Below, one piece after another: positions 47,802-60,196 of a stretch of DNA of 64,000 nucleotides; the first letter of the stretch is position 1, and each line of letters opens with the position of its first letter. A program made the position numbers and the translations under genes. The stretch lies in assembly GCA_036417435.1 (NCBI GenBank), contig CM070900.1, positions 32,341,496 to 32,405,495 of the forward strand, written 5' to 3'. The stretch is from Inia geoffrensis. Lineage: Eukaryota > Chordata > Mammalia > Artiodactyla > Iniidae. The notes beneath the pieces were generated by a model. The model was not told the origin of the DNA and searched no databases. It saw only the letters and a program-made list of their open reading frames with translations.

Positions 47802-50800
47802 TTAAAAAAAAAAACAGCTTTATTGATATATGATTCACTTACCATAAAATACACCTTTAAGCATGCAATTCAGAGATTTTCATATATTCACATAATTTTG
47901 CAACCATCATCACTAACTAATTTTAGAACATTTTCATCCCTCCTGAATGAAATCCTCAAACCACCCCTTAGCAGTTCGCTCTCAATTCCTTTCTCCCTAC
48001 CACCCTCTGGCAACTACTAATCTACTTTCTGCCTCGATGTATCTGCCTATTAAGGGCATTTCCTGCTATATGTGATCCTTTATGACTGGCTCCTTTCATT
48101 TAGCATGTTTTCAAGATTCATCCATGTTATAACATTTGCCATTACTTTACACTCTTCTATTGGTGAATGGTATTCCGTTGTATGGATGTACCACTTTTGT
48201 TCATCCATTCATCAGTTGATGGACATTTGGGTTATTTCCACTTAGTGAATATTATAGATGCTGCTGCTATGAACATTTCTATATAAGTTTTAGTATGGAC
48301 ATGTGTTTTCATTTCTCTTGGGTATATACCTAAGGGTGGAATTGCCGGACCATATGACAGCTATAGTTTAACCCTTGGAGGAACTGCCAAAGTTTTCCAG
48401 AGTGGCTGCACCATTTGACATACCAGCCAGCAACAGGTGAAGATTCCATTTTTTCCACAACATTGCCAGTGCTTGCTATACTTTTGACAATAGCAGTCCT
48501 AGTGTGTGTGAAGTGGAATCTCCTTGAGGTTTTGATTTGCATTTCCTTGATGGCTAATGATGCTGAGGATCTTTTCATATACTTACTTTCCCTTTGTGTA
48601 TCTTTGGAGAAATGTCTATTAAAATCACTTGCCCAGTTTTTAGTTGGATTTATTTATCTTTTAGTTGTTGAGCTGCAAGTATTCTTTATGTACTTTGGAC
48701 ATGAATCCTTAACAGATATATGATTTTCTCCAATTTTCTGGATTATACTTCTAACTTGTTGCTGTTCTTTGCAACTCAAAAACTTTTAATATTGATTACG
48801 TCCAAATTATCTGTTTTTTCTTTTGCTCTTTGCACTTTTGGTGTCGTATCTAAGAAGCCATTGCCTAACCTAAGATCACAGAGACTTATAAAGATGTTTT
48901 CTCCTAAGAGTTTTATAATTTTCTCTTTTAAATTTAGGACTTTGGTGCATTTTGAGATAATATGTGTGTATGGCCTATGTTAGGCATGCAGCTTTATACT
49001 TTGCATGTGCATATTCAAGTTGTCCAAACACTTTTTAAAAAAAAAAAAAAACAAAAAATCCCATGATTCTTTCCCAATTAATTTTCTTGAAATCATTGTC
49101 AAAAACCAATTGACTATAAATGGGAGGGTTTATTTCTGAACACTTGATACTATTTCATGACCTATATGTCTATACATACGCCAGTAACACACTGTCTTGA
49201 TTACTATAGCTTCGTAGTCAGTTTTGAAATTGGGAAGTGTGAGTCATCCACCTTTCTTGTTTTTCTGGAAGATTGTTTTGTCTATTTGGGCTTCCTTGCA
49301 TTTCCATACAAATTTTAGGATAAGCTACATATCTGTAAAAATTTTGACAGTAAGTATTTTGAATCTGAAAATTAATTTGGAGAGTATTGCCAGCTTAACA
49401 ACATTAAACCTTATGAGTCATAATCATGGGATGTTTTTCCATGTATTTAGGTCCTTGTTAAGATTTTTCATAATATTTTGTGGGGTTTTGTTAAGTATAC
49501 AATTTTTTGTACTTAAATTCCTAAGTATTTTATTCTTTTTGATGCTATTATAAATAGAATTTTTAAAATTCATTTTTGGATATTCCATTGCTAGTCTATA
49601 GAAATACTATTAAGTTTCTATGTTTTTGTTTTTTGTTTTTTTTTTACCCTGCAACCTTGCTCAACTTAGTTTTTAGTTCCAATAGCAGTTTAGTGAGTTC
49701 CTTAGGATTTTCTATAAACAAAATCATGTCATCTGCAAACTGAGTTTTACTTCTTCCTTTCTGATCTAGATGCCTTTTATTTCTTTTTCTTTCTTAGTTG
49801 GCCATGATAGAATCTTCTGTACAATGTAGGACAGGAGTGGTGAGAATAGACATTGTTCACTTGTTCTTGATCTTTGGTGGAAAGCATTCAGTCTGTCACC
49901 ACTAAGTATAATGTTAGCTGTATTTTGTTTTTTTTGTTTTTGTTTTTGGTAGATGCTTTTTTAGGTTCAAATTCCCCTCTATCCCTAGTTTGTTGAGAGT
50001 GTTTATCATGAAAGGGTAATCGATTTTCCCAAAGCTTTTTCTGAATATATTAAAATGATTCTGTTGTTTATGTCTTTTATACTGTTAACATAGTGTATTA
50101 CATTGATTGACTTTTCAGATGCTAAACCAACATTACACTCATGGGATATATTCTAATTGGTCAGAGTTTGTAATTGTTTTTATATTTGCTGAATTTGATA
50201 TGCCAGTATTTTCTTGAGGACTTTTGCATCTATATTCAAAGGGGATATTAGTTGATACTTATAATGTCTCTGTCTGGTTCTAGTATTAGGGTCTCATAGA
50301 ATGAGTTGGGAACTTTTTTTTTTCTATTTTATGGAAGGTTTGTGGAGGATTGGTATTATTTCTTCTTTAACTGTCTAGTAGAATTCACTAGTAGGCTATT
50401 TCGGCTTGAGATTTTCTTAGAAGTGTTTTGATGAGTAACTCAACTTTTTTACATTTATAGACCTATTTATTCAGAACTTCTCTTTATTCTTGAGTTAGTT
50501 TCAGTAGTTTCTGTCTTTCTCAGAAGTTGTCAATTTCTTGTAGGCTAATTTATTGGAAAACACTTTTTCATAGCATTTTCTTATAATAATATTTGCTGGC
50601 ATTTATGTCCCCTTTTTTAATCCACAAGTTTAGTAATTCAATTCTTCTCATTTTTATTGCTCAGTCTAGCTAGATTTGAAAACTTTATTAATCTATTTAA
50701 AGAAAGGTTTTGGTTTCGTTGATTTTTCTCTGTTATTTTCTCTACCTCATTTATTTGGTCCCTAATCGTTATGATTTCCTTCCATTGTCCTTGGGTTTAG

Positions 50801-51321
50801 TTTGCTCTTATTTTTCTAGTTCCTCAAAGTAAAAGATTAGGTTAAAATTTGATACCTTTCTTCTTTTTTTAATATAGGCATGTACATCTACAAATTTCCC
50901 TCTAGGAATTACTTTAGCTAAATCCCAGGACTTTGGTATGCTGTGTTTTGCTTTCATTTATCACAAGGTATTGATATTTTCCAATGTGATTTCTTCTTTC
51001 ACCCATTAGTTATATAAGATTATGTTGTCTAATTTTGGCATATTACTGAGTTTTCCAAAGTTCCTACTGTTATTGACTTCTAATTTTATTCCATTGTGAT
51101 AAGAAAACATATACTGTATGATTAAATTTTCTGATTCACTGTGGATTGTTTTATGACCTAACATATAATGTTTACTGGACAATGTTTGATGTTCATTTAA
51201 GAAGAATATTCTGCCATTGTTGGATGGAGTGTTCTAGAGATGTCTCTTAGGTCTAAATAATTCATAGTGTGGTTCAAGTCCCTTATTCCTTCATTAATCT
51301 GTTGCCTACTTGTTCTATTCA
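47802..51321 (-). mobile_element. L1M: outer old L1, 3' segment (3'UTR and ORF2)
   Basis: The minus-strand 3'UTR begins at 47802 (ACAGCTTTATTGATATATGA on the plus strand). Decayed ORF2 follows to 51321, where a younger L1 interrupts it; the next base of the same L1 is at about 58438. No frame is intact. The plus-strand frames here (to 109 codons) read the antisense strand. Confidence 0.85.
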
Positions 51322-51330
51322 TTTTTTTTT

Positions 51331-51365
51331 GTTTGTTCTTAATGTAAAAGTTATTTATCAGCTCA
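51331..51365 (-). other. apparent 3'-transduced segment of the L1
   Basis: Thirty-five non-L1 bases lie between the L1's own A8 tail (T run 51366-51373) and a second A tail (T run 51322-51330), inside the target duplication. On the L1 strand the segment has GATAAA (51354-51359), a weak polyadenylation signal, 24 bases before the second tail. Read-through of the L1 signal at its source locus would give exactly this. Confidence 0.65.
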
Positions 51366-51732
51366 TTTTTTTTAACATCTTTATTGGAGTATAATTGCTT
51401 TACAATTGTGTGTTAGTTTCTGCTTTACAACAAAGTGAATCAGTTATACATATGTTCCCATCTCTCTTCCCTCTTGCGTCTCCCTCCCTCCCACCCTCCC
51501 TACCCAACCTCTCTAGGTGGTCACAAACCACCTAGCTAATCTCCTTGTGCTGTGCGGCTGCTTCCCACTAGCTATCTACTTTACATTTGGTAGTGTATAT
51601 ATGTCCATGTCACTCTCTCACTTTGTCACAGCTTACCCTTCCCCCTCCCCATATCCTCAAGTTCATTCTCTAGTAGGTCTGTGTCTTTATTCCCATCTTG
51701 CCCCTAGGTTCTTCATGACTATTTTTTTTTTC

Positions 51733-54700
51733 TTAGATTCCATGTATATGTGTTAGCATACAGTGTTTGTTTTTCTGACTTATTTCACTCAGTATGACAG
51801 ACTCTAGGGCCATCCACCTCACTACAAATAACTTAATTTCGTTTGTTTTTATGTCTGAGTAATATTCCATTGTATATATGTGCCACATCTTCTTTATCCA
51901 TTCATCTGTCGATGGACACTTAGGTTGCTTCCATGTCCTGACAATTGTAAATAGAGCTGCAATGAACATTGTGGTACATGACTCTTTTTGAATTACGGTT
52001 TTCTCAGGGTATATGCCCAGTAGTGGGATTGCTGGGTCCTATGGTGGTTCTATTTTTAGATTTTTAAGGAACCGCCATACTGTTCTCCATAGTGGCTGTA
52101 TCAAGTTATATACCCACCAACAGTGCAAGAGTGTTCCCTTTTCTCCACACCCTCTGCAGCATTTATTTCTAGATTTTTTGATGATGGCCATTCTGACCAG
52201 TGTGAGATGATATCTCATTGTAGTTTTGATTTGCATTTCTCTAATGATTAATGATGCTGAGCATTCTTTCATGTGTTGGCAATCTGTATATCTTCTTTGG
52301 AAAAATGTCTATTTAGGTCTTCTGGCCAATTTTGGATTGGGTTGTTTGTTTTTTTGATATTGAGCTGCATGAGCTGCTTGTAAAGTTTGGAAATTAAACC
52401 TTTGTCAGTTGCTTCACATGCAAATCTCTTCTGAGGTTTATCGTTTCATCTTGTTTATGTTTTCCTTTGCTGTACAAAAGCTTTTAAGTTACATTGGGTC
52501 CCATTTGTTTATTTTTGTTTTGATTTCCATTTCTCTAGGAGGTGTGTTAAAAAGGATCTTGCTGTGATTTATGTCATAGAGTGTTCTGCTTATGTTTTCC
52601 TCTAAGAGTTTTATAGTGTCTGGCCTTACATTTAGGTCTTTAATCCATTTTCAGTTTATTTTTGTGTATGGTGTGAGGGAGTGTTCTAATTTCATTCTTT
52701 TACATGTAGCTGTCCAGTTTTCCCAGCATCACTTATTGAAGAGGCTGTCCTTTCTCCACTGTATATTCTTGCATCCTTTATCAAACATAAGGTGACCATA
52801 TGTGCGTGGGTGTATCTCTCGGCATTCTATCCTGTTCCATTGATCTATATTTCTGTTTTTGTGCCAGTAGCATACTGTCTTGATTACTGTAGCTTTGTAG
52901 TATAGTCTGAAGTCAGGGAGCCTGATTCCTCCAGCTCCATTTTTCATTCTCAAGATTGCTTTGGCTATTCGGGGTGCTTTGTTTTTCCATACAAATTGTG
53001 GAATTTTTTGTTCTAGTTCTGTGAAAAATGCCAGTGGTAGTTTGATGGGGATTGCATTGAATCTGTAGATTGCTTTTGGTAGTAGAGTCATTTTCACAGT
53101 ATTGATTCTTCCAATCCAAGAACATGGTATAGCTCTCCATCTATTTGTATCATCTTTAATTTCTTTCATCAGTGTCTTATAATTTTCTGCATACAGGTCT
53201 TTTGTCTCCTTAGGTAGGTTTATTCCTATATATTTTATTCTTTATGTTGCAGTGGTAAATGGGAGTGTTTTCTTGATTTCACTTTCAGATTTTTCATCAT
53301 TAGTGTATAGGAATGCCAGAGATTTCTGTGGATTAATTTTGTATCCTGCTACTTTACCAAATTCATTGAGTAGCTCTAGTAGTTTTCTGGTAGCATCTTT
53401 AGGATTCTCTATGTATAGTATCATGTCCTCTGCAAACAGTGACAGCTTTACTTCTTCTTTTCCGATTTGGATTCCTTTTATTTCTTTTTCGTCTCTGATT
53501 CCTGTGGCTAAAACTTCCAATACTATGTTGAATAATAGTGGTGAGGGTGGGCAACCTTGTCTTGTTCCTGATCTTAGTGGAAATGGTTTCAGTTTTTCAC
53601 CATTGAGGACAATGTTGGCTGTGGGTTTGTCCTATATGGCCTTTATTATGTTGAGGAAAGTTCCCTCTATGCCTGCTTCCTGGAGGGTTTTTGTCATAAA
53701 TCGGTGTTGAATTTTGTTGAAAGCTTTCTCTGCATCTATTGAGATGATCATATGGTTTTTCTCCTGCAATTTGTTGTATGGTTATCACATTGATTGATTT
53801 GGGTATATTGAAGAATCCTTGCATTCCTGGAATAAACCCCACTTGATCATGGTGTATGATCCTTTTAATGTGCTGTTGGATTCTGCTTGCTAGTATTTTG
53901 TTGAGGATTTTTGCATCTATGTTCATCAGTGATATTGGCCTTTAGTTTTCTTTCTTTGTGACATCCTTGTCTGGTTTTGGTATCAGGGTGATGGTGGCCT
54001 CATAGAATGAGTTTGGGAGTGTTCCTCCCTCTACTATATTTTTGAAGATTTTGAGAAGGATAGGTGTTAGCTCTTCTCTAAATGTTTGATAGAATTCACC
54101 TGTGAAGCCATCTGGTCCTGGGCTTTTGTTTGGTGGAAGATTTTTAATCACAGTTTCAATTTCAGTGCTTGTGATTGGTCTGTTCATATTTTCTATTTCT
54201 TCCTCATTCAGTCTTGGCAGGTTGTGCATTTCTAAGAATTTGTCCATTTCTTCCAGGTTGTCCATTTTATTGGCATAGAATTGCTTGTAGTAATCTCTCA
54301 TGATCTTTTGTATTTCTGCAGTGCCAGTTGTTACTTCTCCTTTTTCATTTCTAATTCTATGGATTTGAGTTTTCTCCCTTTTTTTTTTGATGAGTCTGGC
54401 TAATGGTTTATTAATTTTGTTTATCTTCTCATAGAACCAGCTTTTAGTTTTATTGATATTTGCTATCGTTTCCTTCATTTCTTTTTCATATATTTCTGAT
54501 CTGACCTTTATGATTTCTATCCTTCTCCTAACTTTGGGGGTTTTGTTCTTTCTCTAATTGCTTTAGGTGCAAGGTTAGCTGGTTTATTTGAGATTTTTCC
54601 TGTTTCTTAAGGTAGGATTGTATTGCTATAAACTTCCCTCTTAGAACTGCTTTTGCTGCATCCCATAGGTTTTGGGTCGTCGTGTCTCCATTGTCATTTG

Positions 54701-55506
54701 TTTCTAGGTATTTTTTGGTTTCCTCTTTGATTTCTTCAGTGATCACTTGGTTATTAAGTAGTGTATTTTTAGCTTCCACGTGTTCGTAATTTTTACAGAT
54801 CTTTTCCTGTAATTGATATCTAGTCACGTAGCCTTGTGGTTGGAAAAGATACTTGATACAATTTCAATTGTCTTAAATTTACCAAGGCTTGATTTGTGAC
54901 CCAAGGTATGATCTATCCTGTAGAATGTTCCATGAGCACTTGAGAAGAATGTGTATTCTATTGTCCTATAAATATCAGTTAAGTCCATCTTGTTCAATGT
55001 ATCATTTAAAGCTTGTGTTTCCTTATTTATTTTCATTTTGGATGATCTGTCTATTGGTGAAAGTGGGGTGTTAAATTCCCCTACTATGATTGTGTTACTG
55101 TCGATTTCCTTTTTTATTGCTGTTAGTATTTGCCTTATGTATTGAGATGCTCCTATGTTGGGTGCATAACTGTTTACAATTCTTACATTTTCTTCTTGGA
55201 TCGATCCCTTGATCATTATGTAGGATCCTTCTTTGTCTCTTGTAATAGTCTTTATTTTAAAGTCTATGTTGTCTGATATGAGAATTGCTACTGCAGCTTT
55301 CTTTTGATTTGCATTTGCATGTAATACATTTTTCCATCCCCTCACTTTCAGTCTGTATGTGTCTCTAGGTCTGACATGGGTCTCTTGTAGACAGCATATA
55401 TATGGGTCTTGTTTTTGTATCCATTCAGCCAGTTTGTGTCTTTTTTGGGAGCATTTAATCCATTTACATTTAAGGTAATTATCGATATGTATGTTCCTAT
55501 TCCCAT
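51733..55506 (-). pseudogene. L1 ORF2 (endonuclease/reverse transcriptase), broken
   Basis: An intact ORF2 protein nicks target DNA and reverse-transcribes L1 RNA at the nick. Start ATG at 55506. In order are the endonuclease domain (frame 54824-55345), reverse transcriptase pieces (53942-54478 with TLIPKPDKD; 53597-53926 with [14 protein letters not shown]; 53242-53520), the C-terminal part (52729-53169) and the Cys-rich end (52039-52272, [14 protein letters not shown]), stopping at 51733. The reading frame changes several times, first within the opening codons, and a Tyr codon has become a stop at 53942-53944. Catalytic positions are altered too: GEFN where the family has GDFN (Glu at 55076-55078), SNH for SDH (Asn at 54839-54841), and FAED for FADD (Glu at 53428-53430). 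Confidence 0.93.
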
Positions 55507-55578
55507 TTTCTTAATTGTTTTGGGTTTGTTATTGTAGGTCTTTTCCTTCTCTTGTGTTTCCTGTCTAAAGAAGTTTCT

Positions 55579-56456
55579 TTAGCATTTGTTGTAAAGCTGG
55601 TTTGGTGTGCTGAATTCTCTTCGCTTTTGCTTGTCTTTCAAGATTTTAATTTCTCCATCAAATCTGAATGGGATCCTTGCTGGGTAGAGTAATCTTGGTT
55701 TTAGGTTTTCCTCCTTCAGCACTTTAAATATGTCCTGTCACTCCCTTCTGGCTTGCAGAGTTTCTGCTGAAAGATCAGCTGTTAACCTTATGGGGATTCC
55801 CTTGTGTGTTATTTGTTGTGTTTCCCTTGCTGCTTTTAATATGTTTTCTTTGCATTTAGTTTTTGATAGTTTGATTAATATGTGTCTTGGTGTGTTTCTC
55901 CTTGGATTTATCTTGTATGGGACTCTCTGTGCTTCCTGGACTTGATTGACTATTTCCTTTGCCATATTAGGGAAGTTTTCAACCATAATCTCTTCAAATA
56001 TTTTCTCAGTCCCTTTCTTTTTCTCTTCTTCTTCTGGGACCCTTATAATTCGAATGTTGGTGCATTTAATGTTGTCCTTGAGGTCTCTGACACTGTCTTC
56101 AGTTCTTTTCATTCTTTTTTCTTCATTGTGCTCTGCAGTAGTTATTTCCACTATTTTATCTTCCAGGTCACTTATCCGTTCTTCTGCTTCAGTTATTCTG
56201 CTATTGATCCCTTCTAGAGAATTTTTAATTTCATTTATTGTGTTGTTCATCATGTTTGTTTCTTCTTTAGTTCTTCTAGGTCCTTGTTGAACGTTTCCTG
56301 TATTTTCTCTATTCTATTTCCAAGATTTTGGATCATCTTTACTCTCATTATTCTGAATTCTGTTTCAGGTAGACTGCCATGTTCCTCTTCATTTGTTAAG
56401 TCTGGTGGGTTTTTACCTTGCTCCTTCATCTGCTGTGTGTTTTTCTGTCTTCTCAT
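55579..56456 (-). pseudogene. L1 ORF1 (RNA-binding protein), broken
   Basis: ORF1p is the coiled-coil, RNA-binding chaperone that coats L1 RNA. The likely start is MRRQKNTQQMKEQ at 56456. The N-terminal half is followed by the coiled coil (INSRITEAEERISDLEDK) and the RRM and C-terminal domain (NIRIIRVPEEEE; INPRRNTPRHILIKLSKTK). A small deletion near 56250 shifts frame from KKKQT into the next frame (55738-56253). A Trp codon became TGA after LQARRE at about 55738-55740. The remaining C-terminus runs to a natural stop near 55579. Confidence 0.88.
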
Positions 56457-58437
56457 TTTGCTTATCTTACTGTGTTTGCAGTCTCCTTTTTGCACGCTGC
56501 AGGTTCGTAGTTCCCATTGTTTTTGTTGTCTGTCCCCAGTGGCTAAGGTTTGTTCAGTGGGTTGTGTAGGCTTCCTGGTGGAGGGGACTAGTGCCTGTGT
56601 TCTTGTGGATGAGGCTGTATCTTGTCTTTCTGGTGGGCAGGTCCACATCTGGTGGTGTGTTTTGGGTTGTCTGTGACCTTATTATGATTTTAGGCAGCCT
56701 CTTTGCTAATGGATGGGGCTGTGTTCCTGTCTTGCTATTTGTTTGGCATAGGGTGTCCAGCACTATAGCTTGCTGGTCTTTGAGTGGAGTTGGGTTTTGG
56801 CGTTGAGATGGAGATCTCTGGGAGATTTTCACCATTTGCTATTATGTGGAGCTGCGAGGTCTTTTGTGGACCAGTGTCCTGAAGTTGTGTCTCCCATCTC
56901 AGAGGCACAGCACTGACTCCTGGCTGGAGCACCAAGAGCGTTTCATCCACATGGCTCGGAATAAAAGGGGGAAAAAATAGAGAGAAAGAAAGAAAGAAAG
57001 AAAGAGGATAAAGCATGGTAAAATAAAGTAAAATCAACTAAAGTAATTAAAATAAAAAATAATCATTAAAAAAATTTTTTTAAAGTAAAAAAGAAAAGGA
57101 TGGACAGAACCCTAGGACAATTGGTGAAAGCAAAGCTCTACAGACAAAATCACACACAGAAGCGTATACATACACATTCACAAAAAGAGAAAAAGGGGAA
57201 AAAATAATATATCTTTGCTCCTAAAGTCCACCTCCTCACTTTGGGATGATTCGTTGTCTATTCATGTATTCCACAGATGCAGCGTACATCAGGTTGATTG
57301 TGGAACTTTAATCCACTGTGTCTGAGGCTGCTGGGAGAGATTTCCCTTTCTCTTCTTTGTTCGCACAGCTCCGGGGGTTCAGCTTTGGATTTGGCCCCGC
57401 CTCTGTGTGTAGGTCGCCTGAGGGCATCTGTTCTTCACTCAGACAGGAAAGGGTAAAGGAGCAGCTGAGTCGGGGGTTCTGGCTCACTCAGGCCGAGGGA
57501 AGGGAGGGGTACTGATGTGGGGCAAGCCTGTGGCAGCAGAGGCCAGCATGACGTTGCACCAGCCTGAGGCGCTCCGTGCGTTCTCCCAGGGAGGTTGTCC
57601 CTGGATCTCGGGACCCTGGCATTGGCAGGCTGCAGAAGCTCCCGGGAGGGAAGGTGTGGATAGTGACCTGTGCTCGCACACAGGCTTCTTGGTGGCAGCA
57701 GCAGCAGCAGCCTTAGCGTCTCATGCCCGTCTCTGCTGTCTGCACTGAAAGCCATGGCTGGCACCCATCTCTGGAGCTCCTTTAAGCAGCTCTCTTAATC
57801 CCCTCTCCTTGTGCACCAGGAAACAAAGAGGGAAGAAAAAGTCTCTTGCCTCTTCGGCAGGTCCAGACCTTTTCCCGGACTCCCTCCTGGCTAGCCGTGG
57901 CACACTAGCCCCCTTCAGGCTGTGTTCACACTGTCAACCCCAGTCCTCTCCTTGCGATCCGACCGAAGCCGGAGCCTCAGCTCGCAGCCCTCTCTGCCCC
58001 GGCGGGTGAGCAGACAAGCCTCTCGGGCTGGTGACTGCTGTTCAACACCGATTCTCTGTGCGGGAATATTTCCACTTTTCTCTCCACACCCCTGTGGGTG
58101 CGCTTTCCTCCGTGGCCCCGAAGCTTTCCCCCTCTGCCACCCGCAGTCTCCGCCCGCAAAGGGGCTTCCTAGTGTGTGGAAACCTTTCCTCCTTCATAGC
58201 TCCCTCCCACTGGTGCAGGTCCCGTCCCTATCCTTTTGTCTCTGTTTATTCTTTTTTCTTTTGCCCTACCCAGGTACGTGGGGAGTTTCTTGACTTTTGG
58301 GAGGCCTTAGGTCTTCTGTCAGCGTTCAGTAGGTGTTCTATAGGAGCAGTTCCACATGTAGTTGTATTTCTGATGTATCTGTGGGGAGAAAGGTGATCTC
58401 CGTGTCTTACTCTTCTGCCATCTTGAAGCCCCTCCCT
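56457..58437 (-). promoter_or_regulatory. L1 5'UTR (internal promoter region)
   Basis: About 2 kb upstream of ORF1, GC-richer than the neighbourhood, with the L1 start at the right end. In this family the 5'UTR holds an internal pol II promoter. A (GAAA)n run lies at about 56978-57004, and short CAG runs near 57700. Frames across it (up to 132 codons) are not genes. Confidence 0.75.
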
Positions 58438-60196
58438 CTCTATCCATTTTTGAAAGTAGCATTTTGAAGTATCCAGCTGCTGTTGTTGAGCCATTTGTTT
58501 CTCTGTCTCATATGGTCACATTTTTCTTCATTTGATTTGAATCTCTCTTGTTAACTACAGATACATTTATAATTGTTGGTCTTCCTGACAGATTGGCTCT
58601 TTTATCATTATAAAATGTTTTTCTCTAGTAGCAGTGTTTACTTTAAAGTCTGTTATGTCTAATATTAGTATAGCAACTCTAGTTCTCTTTTGGTTATTGT
58701 TTGTATGGTACATATTTTTTCCATCTTTTTACTTTCAATTTACTTGTCTTTGAATACAAAATGTGTCACTTGCAGGTAGTAGTTAGTTGGATTATGGGTT
58801 GTTTTCTTTATTCGTATACCTTTTAAAATCTCTGCCTTTTGATTAGAATGTATAATCCATTATGTTTAATAAAATTACTATTAAGATAGAATTTATAGTT
58901 GCTTTTTTTTGTTGTTTTCTAAATGGTGTAGGTCTTTTTTTGTCCCTCTATTCCCCCATATTGCTCTCTATTGTGATAAATAGATATATTGTACTGTAGC
59001 ATTTTAATTTATTTGTTGTTTATTGTATTGTGTTTTAAAAGTTACTTTCTTTTTAGTGTTTGCCCCAGGAATTAAAGGTAATGTATTAACTTAAAGGAAT
59101 CCAGTTTGGATTAATACAAACTAAATTCTAATAGTATACAAAAACTTTGCTCCAAAATAGCTTCTGTTTCTTGGTGCTATAATTTTCATACAAATTATGT
59201 CTTTGTATGATAGAATCTCATCAATACAATTTTATTACTATTACTCTATACTCTAGACTGTTATATTTTAGGTCAAATAGAAGAGATAAAAATACAGATA
59301 CATTTATATTGTGCTTTATGTTTACTTATGCATTTATCTTTCCCAGATTCTTTATTTTTCTGTGTGGATTCAAGTTACTGTCTAGTGTCCTTTCATTTCA
59401 GACTTAAGGACTTCCCTTTGTATTTCTTGTATGGCAGATTTGCTAGTAATAAAACCTCTCTCTTTTTAAAAAATTATAATCTCAGAAACTCTTAAATTTT
59501 CCTGCATTTTATAAGCCTAGTTTTGCTGGATATAGGGTTCTTCATTGATAGTATTTTTCTTTCAGGACTTTTTAGTATGTCACCCCACTGCCTTCTGAGC
59601 TCCATGGTTTTTCATGAGAAGTCAGCTCTTAATTTTATTGAGGATCCTTGTATGTGATGCATCACTTTTACCTTCTTTCAAAATTCTCTCCTTGTCTTTT
59701 TCTTTTAGTAGCTGATTTTGCTGTAGCTAAATGTAGATCTTTTTGAGTTTATCTTACTTGAAGTATTTTGAGCTTCTGGTATGTGTAGATTAATATTTTA
59801 CATCAAATATGGGAAGTTTTAGGCTATTATTTCTTGAAATAGTCTTTCTGCTCCTTTTTCTCTCTCCTCTCCTTCTGGAACTGCTATTATGCATATTTTG
59901 GTATACTTAATGGTGTCCCACAAGTCACCCACTATTTGCCAGGGAGCTCTGTGTGTGTGATCACACTTTCAAAGCTCCAGCAGTTTAAAATTCTGCCTTA
60001 CCCTACACTTTCTGCAAATGCAGAGCTCAAGGCCAGCCAGAAGTAATATATTAAGGTCTTGATTGGTTTTTCCTAGGCACATACTCCACTGTGCAAATGT
60101 GTGGCCTTCTACATCCCCATGGAGATGTTGGAGATTTTCACAGTCACTTATGGGCATCTCATTCCTCAGACTTCTATGTATTTTGGCCAACCTCTT
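58438..60196 (-). mobile_element. L1M: outer old L1, middle segment (ORF2 start, ORF1 and leader)
   Basis: The outer L1 resumes at TCTATCCATTTTTGAAAG. ORF2 5' and ORF1-type sequence follow to about 59930 (TATGCATATTTTGGTATACT), then leader-like sequence to 60196. ORF1 appears to be shortened by deletion. All frames are decayed. Confidence 0.75.

Larger units (their letters stand above)
51322..58437 (-). mobile_element. L1: younger full-length L1, inactive, nested in the outer L1
   Basis: About 7.1 kb on the minus strand. The 5' end at about 58437 has the L1 start, reading GGGGCTTCAAGATGGCAGAA. A 5'UTR, ORF1, ORF2 and 3'UTR follow in order. The 3'UTR ends with polyadenylation signal AATAAA (51380-51385) and an A8 tail (51366-51373), then 35 extra bases and a second A tail to 51322. 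The left copy of the target duplication (51313-51326) and the right copy (58438-58451) share TCTAT(T/C)CATTTTT. Both frames are broken, so the element cannot move on its own. Confidence 0.93.

Noticed and set aside
53252..53710. 152-codon plus-strand frame
   Set aside because: It is antisense of L1 ORF2; the coding strand is minus.
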